A DNA stretch of 64,000 nucleotides from Bacteroidota bacterium (GTDB taxonomy: Bacteria; Bacteroidota; Bacteroidia; Chitinophagales; Chitinophagaceae). The translations under genes and the position numbers were made by a program. Positions 53,538 to 62,596 of this stretch are shown here, in pieces; the stretch's first letter is position 1; each line of letters begins with the position of its first letter. The stretch is from positions 158,542 to 222,541 of the forward strand of contig CANHGW010000002.1 in the NCBI GenBank assembly GCA_947460175.1. The letters are read 5' to 3'. The notes under the pieces are model-generated. The model was not told the DNA's origin. It did not search any database and saw only the letters and a program-made list of their open reading frames with translations.

Positions 53538-54256
53538 TCGTTTATAGCCAAAAGCTGATCACCTTCGAGTTTCACCAATACATTATGCTGATTGATTTTG
53601 CAGCAATATTCCATATCGTATTGTAATCCGAATTTGGATAAACGAAGAAAATGTGAACTGTCTTGTATAAAGCCATACAAGTCATGCTTGGCTTGACGGT
53701 AAAGATGAGTAGCCGCTCTTGTACTATCGCAATTCATTTCAAACTCTTGGCCAATGGCATCATAAACTGCTCCTGCAAATAATGAATCTTCCAGATTGTA
53801 ACGATCCTTCCAAGATGCGCAAGCAAGAAGTACATCCTTCTTTTGAGCAAGTAAATAATCGCATACAGCACCCAAATTTAAAAATGAACCAGTTATAATT
53901 TCATTGGCTTCGCTACACATATGTAACAGTCGAGTACCGTTGGTCGTGGTTAACACCAATGTTTTCCCTTCGATAAATTCACGAGGATATTCCAATGGAG
54001 AATTACCATGTTGTAAACCAGGCGCTACTTTTCCATCGCGCTCACCAGCTGTCAACGAATTTTCAATTTCACTACCTAGTCGTATACATTCATCCACAGC
54101 AGATACGGGTATGATAGCCTTTGCACCATGATGCATCACAGCAGCTATGGTAGATGTAGCACGAAATACATCAATAATCACAACGATGCTATTCGAAATA
54201 TCGTACAAATGCAAGAGAGAAGGCGAAAAGCAAGTTTCTATTTTAGGTTTCGACAT
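53534..54256 (-). CDS. comB: 2-phosphosulfolactate phosphatase family protein ComB
   Basis: 240 residues with the ComB family features VVIIDVFRATSTIAAVMHHGA, GERDGKVAPGLQHGNSP and VLTTTNGTRLLHM. In methanogens and some bacteria ComB removes phosphate from 2-phosphosulfolactate. In Bacteroidota the physiological role is uncertain: capnoid sulfonolipid or sulfolactate metabolism is a guess. It is probably co-transcribed with the membrane gene upstream (6-bp gap). Confidence 0.88.
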   Translation of the reverse strand: MSKPKIETCFSPSLLHLYDISNSIVVIIDVFRATSTIAAVMHHGAKAIIPVSAVDECIRLGSEIENSLTAGERDGKVAPGLQHGNSPLEYPREFIEGKTLVLTTTNGTRLLHMCSEANEIITGSFLNLGAVCDYLLAQKKDVLLACASWKDRYNLEDSLFAGAVYDAIGQEFEMNCDSTRAATHLYRQAKHDLYGFIQDSSHFLRLSKFGLQYDMEYCCKINQHNVLVKLEGDQLLAIND

Positions 54257-54262
54257 GATGAA

Positions 54263-54907
54263 TTATGAAATTAAGTTGACAAAAAAATAGGCAATAGGCA
54301 TGGCTATAAATCCTACACCATAGCCCATATAGATTTGAGATGCAATATGCTCTTTCAAATATAAACGCGCCGTGCCCACACCACCAGCGAGCAGTATAGC
54401 GATGACTAATAAAACAATGGAATGATCTACATAGAGAAAACTACACAATAACGCAAAGGATATTACACTTCCCCAAGCGGCAGTATGCATACTTATTTTG
54501 AAAAATATAGTACACATGAATACAAACACAGTTGTTAGAAATGTACCGAGTAACAAGGTTTGGACAAGATGAGGTGCTTGAAATTGCTTGTGAAATAGCC
54601 AAAAAACCCAAAAGTAAAACAGCATGGATGCCATCAGTGGTGCATAGCGTTCTTTGAGACCATGCATGTGCATACTATCTATAAATTTTAATCGCCACAA
54701 AAGAAAAACAGTGATGAGTGGAAACGTAATGGTGATATAGCTGATTGTGATGAGCCACCATGTTTTGATTGTTTCGGGAAATCCAAAAAATACATTGGGA
54801 CTATAATAAACCAAAAATGCAAATACCATTGCAGGTATAAACACAGGATGAAATAAAACAGATATAAACTTTGCTAACTTTACCTGAATGGATGAATTTT
54901 CTTGCAC
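54263..54907 (-). CDS. PAP2-like integral membrane protein, GTG start
   Basis: 214 residues with about six membrane helices. It has a degenerate PAP2 phosphatase layout: FKISMHTAAWG carries the motif-2 histidine and ARLYLKEHIASQIYMGYG the motif-3 Arg-His, but the lysine/arginine of motif 1 and the final Asp are unclear. The start is GTG at 54907 because the next in-frame ATG is at residue 27. The -7 box TACCTTTG ends only four bases before this GTG. Probable polyprenyl-phosphate or lipid phosphatase relative; activity not certain. Confidence 0.65.
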   Translation of the reverse strand: MQENSSIQVKLAKFISVLFHPVFIPAMVFAFLVYYSPNVFFGFPETIKTWWLITISYITITFPLITVFLLWRLKFIDSMHMHGLKERYAPLMASMLFYFWVFWLFHKQFQAPHLVQTLLLGTFLTTVFVFMCTIFFKISMHTAAWGSVISFALLCSFLYVDHSIVLLVIAILLAGGVGTARLYLKEHIASQIYMGYGVGFIAMPIAYFFVNLIS

Positions 54908-54911
54908 GAGG

Positions 54912-54919
54912 CAAAGGTA
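54912..54919 (-). promoter_or_regulatory. -7 promoter box (TACCTTTG) next to a GTG start
   Basis: The minus strand reads TACCTTTG followed by CCTC and then GTG. Transcription would start at or in the start codon. Confidence 0.5.
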
Positions 54920-54957
54920 ATGCGAAATCCCATATTTGAAATATGTAGAACTTAATT

Positions 54958-57090
54958 TTAAGATACGTCTTTCATACTCAATTGTATTCGCTTACGAGCT
55001 ATATCAATATCAGTAACTTTTACAGTTACTTGCTGACTAAGTTTGATTACATCATTGGGGTCTTTTACAAATTTATTGGCTAGTTGCGATAAGTGTACAA
55101 GTCCATCTTGTTTTACACCTATATCAACGAATGCTCCAAAGTTGGTAATATTGGTTACAATACCCGGTAGTATCATACCAATGAATAAATCGTTGATGGT
55201 ATTGACACCTTCGGCGTATTCAAAATGTTGTAACGTACTCCTTGGATCACGAGCAGGCTTTTCGAGTTCTTGAAGTATGTCTTGTAACGTAAACAAGCCC
55301 ACTGTTTCAGTCATATACTTTTTTACATCTATTTTTTTTCGAAAGCTTGTATCATTGATTAAATCTTCAATGCTACAGTTGAGGTCTTTTGCCATTTGTT
55401 TTACTACGTCATAACTTTCGGGATGCACTGCCGAATTATCGAGTATATGTTTACCATGTTGTATACGCAAAAATCCTGCTGATTGCTGATACGATTTTGT
55501 CCCCATCAATGGCACCTTTTTGAGTTCATCGCGTGATTGAAAGGCACCATGTTCTTTGCGGTATTCTACAATATTTTTAGCAAGGGTATTGCCTAGGCCT
55601 GATATATATGCCAATACATGTTTGGAAGCCGTATTCACATCTACACCCACAGCATTCACACAACTTACCACTACGTTATCGAGCGATTCTTTTAGTTTGT
55701 ATTGATTTACATCATGTTGGTATTGTCCCACACCGATTGATTTAGGATCTATTTTTACCAATTCACTCAAGGGATCCATGAGCCTTCGACCGATGGAAAT
55801 AGCACCTCGTACTGTAAGGTCATAATCTGGAAATTCTTCACGTGCAACTTCGGATGCCGAATAGATAGAAGCACCTGCTTCGCTGATGAGAAAAATATGC
55901 ACTGGTCGCTGAAATTGAATACTTCTACAGAGTTGTTCGGTTTCTTTTCCTGCGGTCCCATTGCCAATCGCAATTGCTTCAATATTATATTTAGTTACTA
56001 ATTGTTGTATTTTATAGATGGCATCCTCGCGTTCTTGTTGTGGAGGGTGAGGATAGATAGTAGTGTTATGAATTAAGTTGCCTTGCTGATCGAGTACAAC
56101 TAATTTGCAACCCGTTCTAAAGCCCGGATCGAGCGATAAAATATTTTTTTGTCCTAATGGTGGTGATAACAATAATTGTCGGGTATTGGTTGCAAATACT
56201 TGTATGGCTTCTTCATCAGCTTTTTGTTTGCTCGACATTCTAAATTCCAATTCTATGGAGGACTTCAATAATCGTTTGTAACAATCATCAATGGCAAGTT
56301 GTACTTGCTTGGAACATTCACTTTCATTCTTTAAAAATACTCGATCCATAGCATCCAATGCCATAGCTTCATCAATCGAAATGTCGAGTGAAAGGAATCC
56401 TTCTTTTTCGCCACGGCGCATTGCCAACATACGGTGCGAAGGACATTTGGCGAGTACTTCTGAGCAATCAAAATAATCTTTGTATTTGATTGCGTCTTCT
56501 TGTTTGCTTTTAAATACTTTGCAAGTGATGATTGCATTTCTCGAAAATAGATGCCTGATTTTTTCACGAACCAATGCATTTTCATTCATCCACTCTGCCA
56601 TGATATCTCTAGCCCCCTTCAAGGCATCATCGATTGTTACTACTTGATCGGTTAGAAACTTTTCAGCTTCTAATGTAGGATTGAGTTGCATAGGTTGCTC
56701 AAAAATTTTTGTTGCCAAGGGTTCCAATCCTTTTTCGATGGCCATCGAGGCACGTGTTTTTCGTTTGGGTTTGTAGGGTAGGTATATATCTTCTAAAATA
56801 GTAGCTTCCATACATGCTGTAATTTTATTCCTTAGTTCAGGTGTTAGCTTACCTTGTTCTTCGATGGATTTGAGTACAGTTTCTTTTCGTTTTTCTAAGT
56901 CATCAAAATATTGTAGTTGTTCTTTTACGTTTTCGATGACTACTTCATCCAAGTTTTCGGTTGCTTCTTTGCGGTACCGAGCTATGAAAGGGATGGTAGA
57001 ACCTTGCTCTAGCAAGGTTTGAATGCTTTCTACTTGTTTGGTTTTGATTGATAATTTTTGAGCAATGTATTGTATATATTTCAGTTGCAT
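54958..57090 (-). CDS. tex: RNA-binding transcription accessory protein Tex
   Basis: 710 residues in the standard Tex order: N-terminal Tex region (IPFIARYRKEATENLDE), YqgF-like RNase-H fold with LSLDPGFRTGCKLVVLD, helix-hairpin-helix region (NTASKHVLAYISGLGNTLAK) and a C-terminal S1 RNA-binding domain (GMILPGIVTNITNFGAFVDI). It binds RNA and the transcription machinery, and influences transcript processing and stress response. No unusual features. Confidence 0.95.
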   Translation of the reverse strand: MQLKYIQYIAQKLSIKTKQVESIQTLLEQGSTIPFIARYRKEATENLDEVVIENVKEQLQYFDDLEKRKETVLKSIEEQGKLTPELRNKITACMEATILEDIYLPYKPKRKTRASMAIEKGLEPLATKIFEQPMQLNPTLEAEKFLTDQVVTIDDALKGARDIMAEWMNENALVREKIRHLFSRNAIITCKVFKSKQEDAIKYKDYFDCSEVLAKCPSHRMLAMRRGEKEGFLSLDISIDEAMALDAMDRVFLKNESECSKQVQLAIDDCYKRLLKSSIELEFRMSSKQKADEEAIQVFATNTRQLLLSPPLGQKNILSLDPGFRTGCKLVVLDQQGNLIHNTTIYPHPPQQEREDAIYKIQQLVTKYNIEAIAIGNGTAGKETEQLCRSIQFQRPVHIFLISEAGASIYSASEVAREEFPDYDLTVRGAISIGRRLMDPLSELVKIDPKSIGVGQYQHDVNQYKLKESLDNVVVSCVNAVGVDVNTASKHVLAYISGLGNTLAKNIVEYRKEHGAFQSRDELKKVPLMGTKSYQQSAGFLRIQHGKHILDNSAVHPESYDVVKQMAKDLNCSIEDLINDTSFRKKIDVKKYMTETVGLFTLQDILQELEKPARDPRSTLQHFEYAEGVNTINDLFIGMILPGIVTNITNFGAFVDIGVKQDGLVHLSQLANKFVKDPNDVIKLSQQVTVKVTDIDIARKRIQLSMKDVS

Positions 57091-57196
57091 GATGCGGGTT
57101 CAGTTTATTTAAGGAGGGCAAATGTAACGACAAATAATAAATAAGTGAATTGGCATTTTACTATTTCAACAAAGAACTCATTAAAAATAATTGTAT

Positions 57197-57204
57197 TAAT
57201 TTTG
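57197..57204 (+). promoter_or_regulatory. -7 promoter box (TAATTTTG)
   Basis: TAATTTTG lies 21 nt before the ATG at 57226, giving a short leader for the MmcQ/YjbR gene. Confidence 0.45.
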
Positions 57205-57225
57205 ATTGAAGATAGTTTAATAATC

Positions 57226-57579
57226 ATGGTTTCGTACAACATATTCAAGCAACTATGTCTTTCTTTTCCAGAGGTGAAGGAAGAACCCCATTTTGAAAAA
57301 GTATCCTTCAAAGTAGATAAAAAAATAATGGCAACGTATGATGCAAAATTGAAAAGAGCATGTATTAAACTATCTGCAATTGATCAGGATGTATTTTCAA
57401 TGATTGATTCATCCATTATATATCCTGTAGATAATAAATGGGGTAAGCAAGGTTGGACATTGATAGAATTAGGTCAAGTAAGAAAAACAATTTTGAAAGA
57501 TGCCATTTCAAAAGCATACAACGAAGTAGCTTCTAAGAAATTAATTGAGCAATGGAAAAATAGAACTAAGAATACTTGA
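57226..57579 (+). CDS. MmcQ/YjbR family protein
   Basis: A 117-residue protein. It has a double-wing-type DNA-binding fold pattern: CLSFPEVKEEPHFEKVSFKV, KKIMATYDAKLKRACIKLS and GKQGWTLIELGQV, then a C-terminal helix (SKAYNEVASKKLIEQW). The family is of uncertain function, perhaps DNA-binding. The ATG at 57226 is supported by the -7 box at 57197, whereas the upstream ATG at 57145 is upstream of that promoter. Confidence 0.85.
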   Translation: MVSYNIFKQLCLSFPEVKEEPHFEKVSFKVDKKIMATYDAKLKRACIKLSAIDQDVFSMIDSSIIYPVDNKWGKQGWTLIELGQVRKTILKDAISKAYNEVASKKLIEQWKNRTKNT

Positions 57580-57591
57580 GTAATAATTTTC

Positions 57592-58311
57592 TCAATAGAT
57601 TATTTTCGGTACTATAATTTTCGCATTCATAACACTTCCATAATGCTCACCCATTTCAGGAATGGAATAAGCATCATCAATACGATGTTCGCCGATTGCA
57701 GTTCTACGAAGTGCTTGTAAAAAAGCACCGCAACCTAATTGAGTACCAAAATCGTTGGCTATAGATCGAATGTAAGTGCCTGTAGTACATGCTATTCTAA
57801 AGTGAATCTCTGGCAAAGAAACTTTGGTAATTTCAAACTCCTCTATGGTTACTTTTCTACTTTTCATTATCACTTCTTTGCCTTGTCGGGCGAGTTCATA
57901 TACCGGTTTGCCTTCTTGTTTGATGGCAGAATGAATAGGGGGAAATTGTTCTATTTCGCCTAGAAAAAGAAGCCTTGTTTTTTCAATCAATTCAGGTGTA
58001 ACATGGGTATAATCTTTCTCATCGGTAGGCATGCTTTCAAGATCATAGGTAGGCGTAGTTGCTCCTATATGTATGATGCCTGTATATTCTTTTTTTAATC
58101 CCAATAATGCGGTCAGTTTTTTAGTCGATTTGCCTGTACAGCATATGACTAATCCAGTAGCTAAAGGATCAAGTGTTCCAGCATGTCCGATTTTGGCTTT
58201 AGTCCATTTTTTTAGTTGAGCCACAACTGCAAAAGATGACCAGCCGTAAGGTTTGTCGATCAAAAGAGTTTCTCCATCTATATAATTGAGTTCATGTAAA
58301 GGTTTTTTCAT
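57592..58311 (-). CDS. truB: tRNA pseudouridine(55) synthase TruB
   Basis: 239 residues. The core motif KIGHAGTLDPLATGLV contains the catalytic aspartate, and YTGIIHIGATTPTYDLES, KEVIMKSRKVTI and CTTGTYIRSIANDFG follow. It makes pseudouridine 55 in the tRNA T loop. The C-terminal PUA domain is short or absent, as in many bacterial TruB. The ATG at 58311 (MKKPLHELN) follows a -7 box; the upstream ATG at 58338 lies before that box. Confidence 0.95.
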   Translation of the reverse strand: MKKPLHELNYIDGETLLIDKPYGWSSFAVVAQLKKWTKAKIGHAGTLDPLATGLVICCTGKSTKKLTALLGLKKEYTGIIHIGATTPTYDLESMPTDEKDYTHVTPELIEKTRLLFLGEIEQFPPIHSAIKQEGKPVYELARQGKEVIMKSRKVTIEEFEITKVSLPEIHFRIACTTGTYIRSIANDFGTQLGCGAFLQALRRTAIGEHRIDDAYSIPEMGEHYGSVMNAKIIVPKIIY

Positions 58312-58317
58312 GTGGCA

Positions 58318-58325
58318 CAAAGGTA
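58318..58325 (-). promoter_or_regulatory. -7 promoter box (TACCTTTG) of truB
   Basis: The minus strand reads TACCTTTG, with six bases (TGCCAC) before the truB ATG, so a near-leaderless transcript is expected. Confidence 0.5.
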
Positions 58326-58542
58326 GGTTACATATCATTTATCCCTTTAAGTAAATGTATATGAATTTATAGTTGGATTTTTATGTTTATGGTAGCTGAC
58401 AGAATTCTAGAATGGTGGTTTTAGGATTAAATGTATTTATATTATGTAATAAATTAATATGTAAATACTTAGATATTAGTTTTTAATAAAATTGAATACT
58501 ATTTATATCCAATTCTTTTAGATATTATTAACTTTGAGGTGT

Positions 58543-58550
58543 TATATTTG
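58543..58550 (+). promoter_or_regulatory. -7 promoter box (TATATTTG) of efp
   Basis: TATATTTG lies 29 nt before the efp ATG at 58580, in the region divergent from truB. Confidence 0.5.
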
Positions 58551-58579
58551 CGCCCTTAAAACAAAAAATTAACTTCACA

Positions 58580-59146
58580 ATGGCAAATACAGGTGATATT
58601 AAGACAGGTCTTATCATTAAATTGGATGGTAGTCTATACTCAGTCGTTGAGTTTGGACAAAACAAAACAGCTCGAGCAGCTGCAAAAGTTTGGGCAAAAT
58701 TAAAAGGCGTCGATAACAATCGTACGATAGAACAAACTTGGAATAGTGGTGAGACAATTCATACTGTAAGAGTAGAGAAAAAACCTTATCAATATCTATA
58801 TAAAGATGAGACTGGATATAGCTTTATGGACAATGAAACCTTTGAGCAAATTACAGTTGCAGAAGCTTTGGTAAATGCACCACAATTTTTAAAAGATGGT
58901 CAAGAAGTCATTGCCCTTATCAATGGAGAAACTGATATGCCAATAGGTGTAGAGTTGCCAGAAAAAATAGATGTATTGGTAACCTATAGCGAACCGGGTA
59001 TGAAAGGTGATACGGCCACTCGTACATTGAAGCCTGCTACTATTGAAACAGGTGCTACTATTAATGTTCCATTATTTATCAATGAAGGAGAATTAATTCG
59101 TATTAACACAAAATCGGGAGAATATGTGGAAAGAGTGAAAAGTTAA
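58580..59146 (+). CDS. efp: Elongation factor P
   Basis: 188 residues with the three EF-P barrels (KTGLIIKLDGSLYSVVEFG; GYSFMDNETFEQITV; TATRTLKPATIETGATINVP). EF-P relieves ribosome stalling at polyproline. The loop that in E. coli is PGKG with the modified lysine is here QNKTARAAAKVWAKLKG, without PGKG, so modification may be absent or different; I recall such loops in Chitinophaga-like bacteria. First gene before accB and accC. Confidence 0.92.
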   Translation: MANTGDIKTGLIIKLDGSLYSVVEFGQNKTARAAAKVWAKLKGVDNNRTIEQTWNSGETIHTVRVEKKPYQYLYKDETGYSFMDNETFEQITVAEALVNAPQFLKDGQEVIALINGETDMPIGVELPEKIDVLVTYSEPGMKGDTATRTLKPATIETGATINVPLFINEGELIRINTKSGEYVERVKS

Positions 59147-59196
59147 TTTCAAAACTATTTTTCATATTTACATTACCAAAATAAAATACACTTTAA

Positions 59197-59811
59197 ATGG
59201 CAACAGCAAAAAAAGCAATTAAACCATCTGCAAAGAAAACAATTGCACCCAAAAAAGCATCAACAGCAAAACCTGTTAAGGTTTCAGTTCCAGCAAAACC
59301 AGTTGAGCAAATGCCTAAAGCAATATTTAATATTGATGAAATAACAGAATTGATGAAAGCAGTCAATCATTCCAATGTGAATGAATTGAAACTTGAGAAA
59401 GGTGATATCAAAATCACCATTCGACAAGGAGCTGCAACCGTGGCTGCTACTCATAGTCAAGCACCCATCATGTATACACAACAAGCAGCGCCAGCACCTG
59501 CACCAGTTGCTGCGCCAGCGCCTGCAGCAGCTGCACCAACAGCCCCTGTAACTGAAAGTGTATCTGATAACTTAATTACCATTAAATCGCCTATGATTGG
59601 TACATTCTATCGATCTTCAGGCCCTGGCAAGCCGTTGTTTGTGAACGTAGGTGACGAAATTAAAGTAGGACAAGTATTGTGTATCGTAGAAGCAATGAAA
59701 TTGTTTAATGAAATCGAAAGTGAAGTAAGTGGTAGAATCGTGAAGGTATTGGCCGATGATGCAACACCAGTTGAGTACGATATGCCATTATTTTTGGTAC
59801 AACCATCATAA
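59197..59811 (+). CDS. accB: Acetyl-CoA carboxylase biotin carboxyl carrier protein
   Basis: 204 residues. A basic Lys/Ala-rich N-terminal extension (KKAIKPSAKKTIAPKKAS), an Ala/Pro-rich flexible linker near residues 90-120, and the C-terminal biotinyl domain with VGQVLCIVEAMKLFNEIES, where K168 in EAMKL is the biotin site. It carries carboxyl groups between AccC and AccA/AccD. It lies 50 bp after efp and 98 bp before accC, with a hairpin in the latter gap. Confidence 0.95.
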   Translation: MATAKKAIKPSAKKTIAPKKASTAKPVKVSVPAKPVEQMPKAIFNIDEITELMKAVNHSNVNELKLEKGDIKITIRQGAATVAATHSQAPIMYTQQAAPAPAPVAAPAPAAAAPTAPVTESVSDNLITIKSPMIGTFYRSSGPGKPLFVNVGDEIKVGQVLCIVEAMKLFNEIESEVSGRIVKVLADDATPVEYDMPLFLVQPS

Positions 59812-59836
59812 TTTTAATGAGCGAATTAGGAAATTA

Positions 59837-59881
59837 GAAAATTTGAAAATAATAATTACGTATTTTCAATCTCAAATTTTC
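59837..59881 (+). promoter_or_regulatory. Hairpin between accB and accC
   Basis: GAAAATTTGA (59837-59846) pairs with TCAAATTTTC (59872-59881), with a nested AAATA/TATTT inner stem. A third ATCAAATTTTC follows. There is no strong T-run, so it may be a processing or stability element rather than a terminator. Confidence 0.4.
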
Positions 59882-59909
59882 AGATCATCAAATTTTCAAA
59901 TTAAATACA

Positions 59910-61247
59910 ATGTTTAAAAAAATACTAATAGCAAATCGTGGCGAAATCGCATTAAGAATTATTCGTACATGCCGTGAAATGGGAATTCGTACAGTAGCAG
60001 TTTATTCAACCGCTGATAAAGATAGCCTTCACGTAAGATTTGCCGACGAAGCTGTTTGTATTGGTAAGCCATCTTCATCAGATTCTTATCTCAATATTCC
60101 ACACATCATGGCTGCAGCCGAAATTACCAATGCGGATGCGATTCATCCTGGTTATGGTTTTTTAGCTGAAAATGCCAAGTTTGCAGAGATATGTGGTCAA
60201 TATAAAATTAAATTTATAGGCCCTACACCCGAAATGATCAATAAAATGGGTGACAAAATCACTGCTAAAGAAACCATGATCAAAGCTGGCGTGCCTGTAG
60301 TACCTGGAAGTGAAGGTTTACTTGAAAGTGTAGCACATGCCAAGAAAGAAGCTAAAAAGATGGGGTATCCTGTCATCATAAAAGCAACTGCTGGTGGTGG
60401 AGGAAAAGGTATGCGTATTGTATGGAACGAAACAGAGGTAGAAAAAGCATTTGAAAATGCGAAAGCAGAAGCGGCTGTTTCGTTTAAGAATGATGGTTTG
60501 TACATGGAGAAATTCGTAGAAGAACCAAGACATATAGAAATACAAGTAGCTGGTGACCAATTTGGCAAAGTATGCCATATGAGTGAGCGTGATTGTTCTA
60601 TCCAACGTCGTCATCAGAAATTAGTAGAAGAAAGTCCTTCACCCTTTATGACACCTGAGTTGCGTAAAAAAATGGGTGATGCTGCAATTAAAGCTGCAAG
60701 TGCAATCAACTATGAAGGTGTTGGCACAATCGAGTTTTTGGTGGATAAGCACCGCAATTTCTATTTCATGGAAATGAATACACGTATTCAAGTAGAACAT
60801 TGCGTAACTGAAGAAGTCATCAATTTTGATTTAATCAAAGAACAAATAAAAATAGCTGGTGGAGTACCTATTTCGGGTAAGAATTACGAACCTAAAATGC
60901 ATGCCATCGAATGTCGTATCAATGCTGAAGATCCTTACAACGATTTCAGACCATCACCTGGTAAAATCACCGTGTTACATACACCTGGTGGACATGGGGT
61001 ACGAGTAGATTCACATATTTATGCTGGATATACAATACCACCTTATTACGATTCAATGATTGCAAAAATCATAGCAGTGGCTCAAACTCGTGAAGAAGCA
61101 ATTGATACGATGAGTCGTGCGTTGAGTGAATATGTGATAGAAGGTATTAAAACTACAATTCCTTTTCATCAACAATTGATGCAAAATGAAGATTTCCGTA
61201 ATGGAAATTTCACCACGAAGTTTCTTGAAACATTTGAAATAAAATAA
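59910..61247 (+). CDS. accC: Acetyl-CoA carboxylase biotin carboxylase subunit
   Basis: 445 residues. N-terminal [18 protein letters not shown], the ATP-grasp glycine-rich loop [14 protein letters not shown], and [16 protein letters not shown] region with [17 protein letters not shown], then the C-terminal carboxylase domain. It carboxylates the biotin of AccB using bicarbonate and ATP. Length and motifs are standard. Confidence 0.97.
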   Translation: MFKKILIANRGEIALRIIRTCREMGIRTVAVYSTADKDSLHVRFADEAVCIGKPSSSDSYLNIPHIMAAAEITNADAIHPGYGFLAENAKFAEICGQYKIKFIGPTPEMINKMGDKITAKETMIKAGVPVVPGSEGLLESVAHAKKEAKKMGYPVIIKATAGGGGKGMRIVWNETEVEKAFENAKAEAAVSFKNDGLYMEKFVEEPRHIEIQVAGDQFGKVCHMSERDCSIQRRHQKLVEESPSPFMTPELRKKMGDAAIKAASAINYEGVGTIEFLVDKHRNFYFMEMNTRIQVEHCVTEEVINFDLIKEQIKIAGGVPISGKNYEPKMHAIECRINAEDPYNDFRPSPGKITVLHTPGGHGVRVDSHIYAGYTIPPYYDSMIAKIIAVAQTREEAIDTMSRALSEYVIEGIKTTIPFHQQLMQNEDFRNGNFTTKFLETFEIK

Positions 61248-61304
61248 GTACTCTTCAAAAATACAACTACAACATATATTTCTATTCTGAGAAAAATACT
61301 TCAA

Positions 61305-61817
61305 ATGAAACATTGGCAATTGTTTCTTTTGATGGTAGTGCCAACCGTTTGGGTATCGCCTAGTCCATTGCAAGAAGTGATTCATTTAATTGGCATCGTT
61401 TTTTATTTTTTATGGATATATGCTCTAACATTTCTTGGTCAAGAAAAATTAATCAGCTACGGATTAAAACCAATGAATTTTAATTTGTTGAAGATTAACT
61501 TAATAGTGTTATTCGGTTTTATGGCCATTGCAATCTTGTTGCCAAGAAGTAACGAAGATAATAATTCAATATTTTCATATATAGCGCCCTTTTTGTCAGT
61601 GCCTTTAGCCTTATTGTATTTTTATCTTGTATATGCATTTTTTTATATTCTTTACTATTGCGCAAAGCTTATTGCAGTATTGGAATTGCGACGTGAGGTG
61701 TCATTCTCTGATTACGGAATGAATATATTATTACTTTCTTTATTATCTTTTTGGATATGGTTTTTACAACCTCGATTGAATAAAGAATTTGCCGAAGAAA
61801 AGTTACACATTGTATAG
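61305..61817 (+). CDS. Hypothetical integral membrane protein, four helices
   Basis: 170 residues with hydrophobic segments about WQLFLLMVVPTVWV, LIGIVFYFLWIYALTFL, LIVLFGFMAIAILL and VPLALLYFYLVYAFFYILYY, and a last one near the end. No signal peptide and no recognised family. It is between accC and the lipocalin-like gene on the same strand and may be co-transcribed. Confidence 0.55.
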   Translation: MKHWQLFLLMVVPTVWVSPSPLQEVIHLIGIVFYFLWIYALTFLGQEKLISYGLKPMNFNLLKINLIVLFGFMAIAILLPRSNEDNNSIFSYIAPFLSVPLALLYFYLVYAFFYILYYCAKLIAVLELRREVSFSDYGMNILLLSLLSFWIWFLQPRLNKEFAEEKLHIV

Positions 61818-61881
61818 ATCTAGAGAATAGTTTTTAATTTTCATATTTGGAGTTGTAATTTTAAATCTCAACTAACTAATA

Positions 61882-62589
61882 ATGAAAAAAATATTCCTTT
61901 TTAGCATACTGTTTGTTCCCTTTTTAGGATGGGCGCAATACTCATTTAGAGATTTGAGTGGTAAATGGGTTGAGCAAACACGCACTGATAAACATCAGGA
62001 GGTCATTCCATTTAAAGATACATTATACATTGAAATACGTGAGGATGGATTTATGATGGTACGACACACAATCGGAGCAACTACCCTAGGAGATGCAACG
62101 TTGATAGACAATGAAATTTCTGTTGAAAAAGAAAAATTCATGATTGAAACGGTTGGTAAAGATATATTGAAATTAAAACAAGATAAACGAACACATCGTT
62201 TTATAAAACAACAAGAATTTCAGGATGCCCCTGTTACCAAGGTAATTCCTGGGGTAGAAACAGATAATGGATCAATCGAGTTGAATCAACTCAATGGGAA
62301 ATGGAATTGTTACAAAAAAACTGATCCATCATTTAACAACACTAAATTTTATATAAAGCAATTAGAAATCTATGATCAGTTAATTAATAGTATGAATGTT
62401 GATGTTACTTTTCAGAATATGGATACAGCCTATAAGGCAGAAATGAAAATACAACTGAATCAACGTAAAATGATACTACAAGGAGAAGGTATCTATAAAG
62501 CGCTCACGATTGTAAAAGCAGATAATGAAGAAATGATACTGCAAGATGGGAGTGTACATTATTTTTTGAAACGTGTAGTAAAAAAATAA
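61882..62589 (+). CDS. Secreted lipocalin-like protein with two related halves
   Basis: 235 residues. Signal peptide MKKIFLFSILFVPFLGWAQ. Two modules of similar layout follow: LSGKWVEQTRTDKHQEVIPF and LNGKWNCYKKTDPSFNNTKF (both [L]xGKW, the lipocalin-like start), each then showing short alternating strands. No catalytic residues. A ligand-binding or stress-related envelope role is possible but unproven. Confidence 0.6.
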   Translation: MKKIFLFSILFVPFLGWAQYSFRDLSGKWVEQTRTDKHQEVIPFKDTLYIEIREDGFMMVRHTIGATTLGDATLIDNEISVEKEKFMIETVGKDILKLKQDKRTHRFIKQQEFQDAPVTKVIPGVETDNGSIELNQLNGKWNCYKKTDPSFNNTKFYIKQLEIYDQLINSMNVDVTFQNMDTAYKAEMKIQLNQRKMILQGEGIYKALTIVKADNEEMILQDGSVHYFLKRVVKK

Positions 62590-62596
62590 GTTTATC

